Source: Nymphaea colorata
Lineage: Eukaryota > Streptophyta > Magnoliopsida > Nymphaeales > Nymphaeaceae
Reading direction: 5' to 3'
DNA: 64,000 nt
Assembly: GCF_008831285.2 (NCBI RefSeq)
Contig: NC_045144.1
Coordinates: 25,452,872 to 25,516,871, forward strand
Below, piece after piece: positions 58,961-64,000 of this stretch (within the stretch, counting starts at the first letter, position 1; every line of letters begins with the position of its first letter). The notes beneath the pieces are model-generated. The model saw only the letters and a program-made list of their open reading frames with translations, was not told the origin of the DNA and made no database searches. Position numbers and translations under genes: made by a program.

Positions 58961-61900
58961 TCAAAAAAAATTGAACACTTTCGAAACCAAGCAAATATCA
59001 ATTTTCATAAATTTTAGACAAAGTTCATGAAATTTATGAGACCATTTAGAATTGTGTTTAGTGAGGTATCAAACTATTGGGATGTTAAATATTTGAAAAG
59101 TTCAAACATTTTGAAAAGTTTGTAAAAGGTCACAAAGCTTGTAAAACTTTTAAACAATATATAATTGTTTAAAAATTTTGAAAAATAAAAAATATCTGAA
59201 ATTTTAACAATTTTGTATAAAATGAGCAGTCATAATCTAGTTAAACCTTGTAAGAGTTGTGAATTTCGAAGTAAAACCTAGTTAAACCTTGACATTTCAA
59301 GTTTATAAGTGTTCATTAACCATTGGAATTAGTTGAATTTTTTACATTTTGTAGAAAATGTGAAGAGTCATAATTTTTGAATTGCCAAACACGTGAAAAA
59401 GTACAAGAATTTCGTAAAACAATAAAAGATTTGATGAAGTTTAGCAAAATATCAAACTATAAACACATTTCACCAAAAATATATCAATAAGACTAACTTT
59501 TAAAAACAAAAATAAGACAATTCCAAGTTTCCAAACTATTTAAAACCATCAACAACTGTAAAAATTAAAATTAAAAAAAAAAAGACAAAAGTCTGATTAC
59601 GTTGTACAACAGTTAGAGTTGTAAATTTTTCTGAAAAACTTTCAATGATTTTGGAACCAAGCAAACATAAATTTTTCAGAACATTTATACAAAGTTTATA
59701 AAATTTGAGAATTTTTGAAATAGTGTTTCCATTGGTTATCAAAGTATTGAGATACTAAATATTTTGAAAAGCTTGAAAAGGTCACAAAGCTTGTAAAACT
59801 TTCAAATAATATATAATGTTTAGAAATTTGAAAATTAGTAAATATCTGAAATTTCAACAATTTTGTATAAAATTTGCTGTCATAATCTTTAGAAAACAAG
59901 TCTTTCCAAAACATATGAAAAAGTGCGGAAATTTTGAAACCCGAAAATCTTAAATTAACTTTTGCGAAATTTCAAACAGTACATGAATTTCAACAAAAAC
60001 AAGTAAAACAATGTCAAAACTTTGCAATCCATCAAAAATTTTATTAGTTTGAAACAATATTTGCAAAGCTATAAAATGACTCAAAAGTATTTGTGACTTT
60101 TAAAAAGGTTACACACCATTTTCAATCATTAAAAAAAAAGGCTAAACTTTCATCAAAATCATAAAACATGTAAGAGTTGCAATCGAAGTAAAACCTTGAA
60201 AAAGGATCAAAACCTAGTTAAAACCTTAAACTTTCAAATTTATGAGTGTTCATAACCATTGGAATTACTTAACATTTTTACATTTTGTAGAAAATGTGAA
60301 AGAGTAGTAATTTTTGAGTTGCAAAACATGTGAAAAACTATAAGAATTTATAAAACTATAAAAGAGTTGATGACGTTTTAGCAAAATGTCCAAATATGCA
60401 CACATTTCACCAAAATATATCTTGAAGACTAACTTTTAAAGACAAATAAGACATTTGCAAAACTTCCAAACTATTTGAAAACCATTAGCAACAGCTAAAA
60501 AAACAAGACAAAGTCTCATCATGTTGTACAAATGTAAGAGTTGTAAATTTTTTCCAAAAAATTTGAATGCTTTGGAACCAAGCAAATATGAATTTTCAGA
60601 AGATTTATACAAAGTTCCATGAAATTTACGAAACTTTTTGAAATTGTGATTCGTTAGCTATGAAAGTATTGTGATGTTAAATACTTGAAAGTTCAAACAT
60701 TTTTGGAGAGTTTGTAAAAGGTCATAAAGTTTGTAAAACTTTCAAACAATGTATAATTGTTTCAAAATTTTGAAATTAGTAAATATCTGCAACTTCAACA
60801 ATTTTGTATAAATGTGTAGTCATATCTTTTAGAAAACTAGTCTTCCAAAAACAAATGAAAAAGTGAAGAAATTTTTAAAAACCAGAAAATTTTATATTAA
60901 CTTTTGCAAATTTTCAAATAGTACAAGAATTTCATAAAAAACCAATAGACGGTGCCTTTGAAAAAGAAAACAACGTGAAAACTTTGCAATCCTTCAAACA
61001 TTTTATGAGTTCGAAACAATATTTGCAAAAGTATAAAATGGCCTAAAAGTATTTGAAAGTTTTAGAAAGGCTTGACACCATTTTCAATTATTAAAAAAAA
61101 GGCTAAAGTTTCATCAAAGTCATAAGAGTTGCAAGAGTTGCAAATTTCGAAGTAAAACCTTGAAAAAAGACCAAATCCGAGTAAAGCCTTGAAATTTCAA
61201 GTTTATGAATGTTCATAACCATTGAAATTAGTTAAATTTTTGACATTTTGTAGAAAATGTGAAGAGTCATAATTTTTGAGTTGCAAAACACGTGAAAAAT
61301 TACAAGAATTTTATAAAACTATTAAAGATTCGATGAAGTTTAGCAAAATGTCAAACTATAGATACATTTCACCAAAATATATCAAGAGGACTAACTTTTA
61401 TAAACAAAAATAAGACATTTGCAAAATTTCCAAACTATTCGAAGCCATTAGCAACAGTTAGCCTCGTCTTGTTGTACAACTGTAAGAGTTGAAAATTTTT
61501 TCAAAAAAAATTGATTGCTTTTGGAACAAAACAAATATGAATTTTCAGAAGCTTTATACAAAGTTCATGAAATTTAAGAGACTTTTTGAAATTGTGTTTC
61601 GTTGGCTATCAAAGTATTGGGATGTTAAACATTTGAAAAGTTCAAACATTTTGGAAAGTTTGTAAAAGGTAATAAAGCATGTAAAACTTTCGAACAATAT
61701 ATAATTGTTCAAAAATTTTGAAATTAGTGAATATCTTAAATTTCAACAATCTTGTATAAAATATTCTCAAAATCTTTAGAAATCAAAACATACAAAAAAG
61801 TGCAAAAAATATAAAAAAGCAGAATATTTTATATTAACTTTTGCAAAATTTCAAAAAGAACATGAATTTCACAAAACCAATAAACACTGCCATTGAAAAA

Positions 61901-62397
61901 GGAAACAACATGACAATTTTGCAATCCTTCAAAAATTTTATGAGTTCGAAACGGTACTAACAAAACCATAAAATGGCTTAAAAGTATTTGCAACTTTTAA
62001 ACTAGTACGAGCAGTAAATTTCAAAAAATAAAATTACAACTTTGCAAAATTTTAAAAAGTAAAATTTTTCAGATTTTTTAAAATTATAATTCATTGGAAC
62101 CAAAGACATCAAAGTTTGGTAGAAATTTTAATAATTTTTGAAGCTTATAAAAGCAAAAAGCTTGTAAAATTTTAAAAGATTAAAAGTATTCACAAGTATG
62201 AAATTTTTGACATTTTAGACTAAACACAAAGACATAATCTTTGAAATATAGTATTTACAAAACATGTAAAAATGTGCAAGAATTTTGTATAACAAAAACA
62301 ATTATGAAGTTTAGTAAAATTTCATATTGTGCGTATACTTCACCAAAATAAATAAAAAATGTTTTTAAAAGCCAAAATAACACATTCGTAAAATTTT
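58961..62397. repeat. Satellite higher-order unit 3 (truncated)
   Basis: Third copy of the same unit, at an offset of 9514 from unit 2. It breaks off at a point matching about 42000 in unit 1, before the MOB1-bearing insert. From about 59300 to 60950 it differs from unit 2 by many single-base insertions. From about 61000 on it is nearly identical. Confidence 0.9.
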
Positions 62398-64000
62398 GAA
62401 AAGTCTGATTGTGCAAATTTTATGAAAATTCTTACTTGCTTTAAAAAAAACATTTAAATTTCATGAAATTTATAACTTTTACAAGTTTTTGCGACTTGAT
62501 GTAACTTTTAGTATTCTTTCAAAGAAATTGCAAATGGTTTCAAAACCTTCTGAAAATTTTACGAATGTGTTATTTTGGCTTTTAAAAACATTTTTTATTT
62601 ATTTTGGTGAAGTATACGCACAATATGAAATTTTACTAAACTTCATAATTGTTTTTGTTATACAAAATTCTTGCACATTTTTACATGTTTTGTAAATACT
62701 ATATTTCAAAGATTATGTCTTTGTGTTTAGTCTAAAATGTCAAAAATTTCATACTTGTGAATACTTTTAATCTTTTAAAAATTTTACAAGCTTTTTGCTT
62801 TTATAAGCTTCAAAATTATTAAAATTTCTACCAAACTTTGATGTCTTTGGTTCCAATGAATTATAATTTTAAAAAATCTGAAAAATTTTACTTTTTAAAA
62901 TTTTGCAAAGTTGTAATTTTATTTTTTGAAATTTACTGCTCGTACTAGTTTAAAAGTTGCAAATACTTTTAAGCCATTTTATGGTTTTGTTAGTACCGTT
63001 TCGAACTCATAAAATTTTTGAAGGATTGCAAAATTGTCATGTTGTTTCCTTTTTCAATGGCAGTGTTTATTGGTTTTGTGAAATTCATGTTCTTTTTGAA
63101 ATTTTGCAAAAGTTAATATAAAATATTCTGCTTTTTTATATTTTTTGCACTTTTTTGTATGTTTTGATTTCTAAAGATTTTGAGAATATTTTATACAAGA
63201 TTGTTGAAATTTAAGATATTCACTAATTTCAAAATTTTTTGAACAATTATATATTGTTCGAAGTTTTACATGCTTTATTACCTTTTACAAACTTTCCAAA
63301 ATGTTTGAACTTTTCAAATGTTTAACATCCCAATACTTTGATAGCCAACGAAACACAATTTCAAAAAGTCTCTTAAATTCATGAACTTTGTATAAAGCTT
63401 CTGAAAATTCATATTTGTTTTGTTCCAAAAGCAATCAATTTTTTTTGAAAAAATTTTCAACTCTTACAGTTGTACAACAAGACGAGGCTAACTGTTGCTA
63501 ATGGCTTCGAATAGTTTGGAAATTTTGCAAATGTCTTATTTTTGTTTATAAAAGTTAGTCCTCTTGATATATTTTGGTGAAATGTATCTATAGTTTGACA
63601 TTTTGCTAAACTTCATCGAATCTTTAATAGTTTTATAAAATTCTTGTAATTTTTCACGTGTTTTGCAACTCAAAATTATGACTCTTCACATTTTCTACAA
63701 AATGTCAAAAATTTAACTAATTTCAATGGTTATGAACATTCATAAACTTGAAATTTCAAGGCTTTACTCGGATTTGGTCTTTTTTCAAGGTTTTACTTCG
63801 AAATTTGCAACTCTTGCAACTCTTATGACTTTGATGAAACTTTAGCCTTTTTTTTAATAATTGAAAATGGTGTCAAGCCTTTCTAAAACTTTCAAATACT
63901 TTTAGGCCATTTTATACTTTTGCAAATATTGTTTCGAACTCATAAAATGTTTGAAGGATTGCAAAGTTTCACGTTGTTTTCTTTTTCAAAGGCACCGTCT
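60948..64000. repeat. Large inverted repeat (palindromic satellite)
   Basis: The forward arm 60948-62397 and the inverted arm from about 62560 to 64000 are reverse complements at very high identity. The window ends (GGCACCGTCT) where the forward arm reads AGACGGTGCC. The loop of about 165 bases (62398-62560) is inverted satellite whose forward counterpart lies beyond the break point of unit 3. The junction falls in GTAAAATTTT, present in both parental sequences. The arms probably extend past the window. Confidence 0.9.

Noticed and set aside
38594-62397. CRISPR-like regular repeats
   Set aside because: Repeat units are about 0.9 kb and 10.9 kb, there are no short direct repeats with unique spacers, and the rest of the window is plant nuclear DNA.
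62489-62695. 68-codon plus-strand frame near the palindrome loop
   Set aside because: It is the reverse complement of ordinary satellite and has no counterpart maintained as a frame elsewhere.

Overview
The window looks like nuclear DNA of a flowering plant. It has spliced genes of a plant-specific C2-domain family, a Ty3/gypsy element of the plant Tat type, many small hAT-like elements, long AT-rich introns and a large AT-rich satellite. I cannot place the species from sequence alone. A run of exactly 100 N (38494-38593) marks a scaffold gap of unknown size.

Left third (1-21 kb): three head-to-tail minus-strand genes encode small C2-domain ABA-related (CAR-type) proteins. Gene A is cut by the left edge (exons 1 and 2 present), gene B spans 11017-15536 (165 aa) and gene C spans 18483-20910 (163 aa). 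All share the same exon plan: intron 1 after codon 37 and intron 2 after codon 69, both phase 0. They form a local tandem gene family. Known CAR proteins bind membranes in a Ca2+-dependent way and recruit PYR/PYL abscisic-acid receptors. The introns and spacers carry microsatellites, short tandem duplications and hAT-like MITEs, three of which (3725-4093, 13654-14046, 22096-22532) still have 8-bp target-site duplications.

Middle (21-38.5 kb): a repeat-rich spacer leads into a decayed minus-strand Ty3/gypsy retrotransposon. In its own 5'->3' direction it carries an extra upstream ORF with a plant mobile domain, then gag, aspartic protease, reverse transcriptase, RNase H, a second RNase H and integrase, followed by a polypurine tract and the start of a 3' LTR at 29800. 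The second RNase H and the lack of a chromodomain point to the Tat lineage. Frameshifts break almost every domain. Its 5' LTR is not visible and would lie in or beyond the gap.

Right part (38.6-64 kb): an AT-rich satellite with monomers of about 0.9-1.0 kb is organised into near-identical higher-order units of about 10.9 kb. Unit 1 is 38594-49446, unit 2 is 49447-58960 and has an internal deletion of about 1.4 kb, and unit 3 is 58961-62397 and is truncated. At about 62397 the array folds back on itself, so 62398-64000 is an inverted copy of unit 3. Units 1 and 2 carry a minus-strand fragment of a MOB1-like kinase-activator gene (two exons and the intron between them, with a stop and a frameshift). 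They also carry a hAT-like element with an expanded GGA-rich purine interior. Indels between copies suggest that part of this region is incompletely polished, so copy number and the palindrome need read-level checking.
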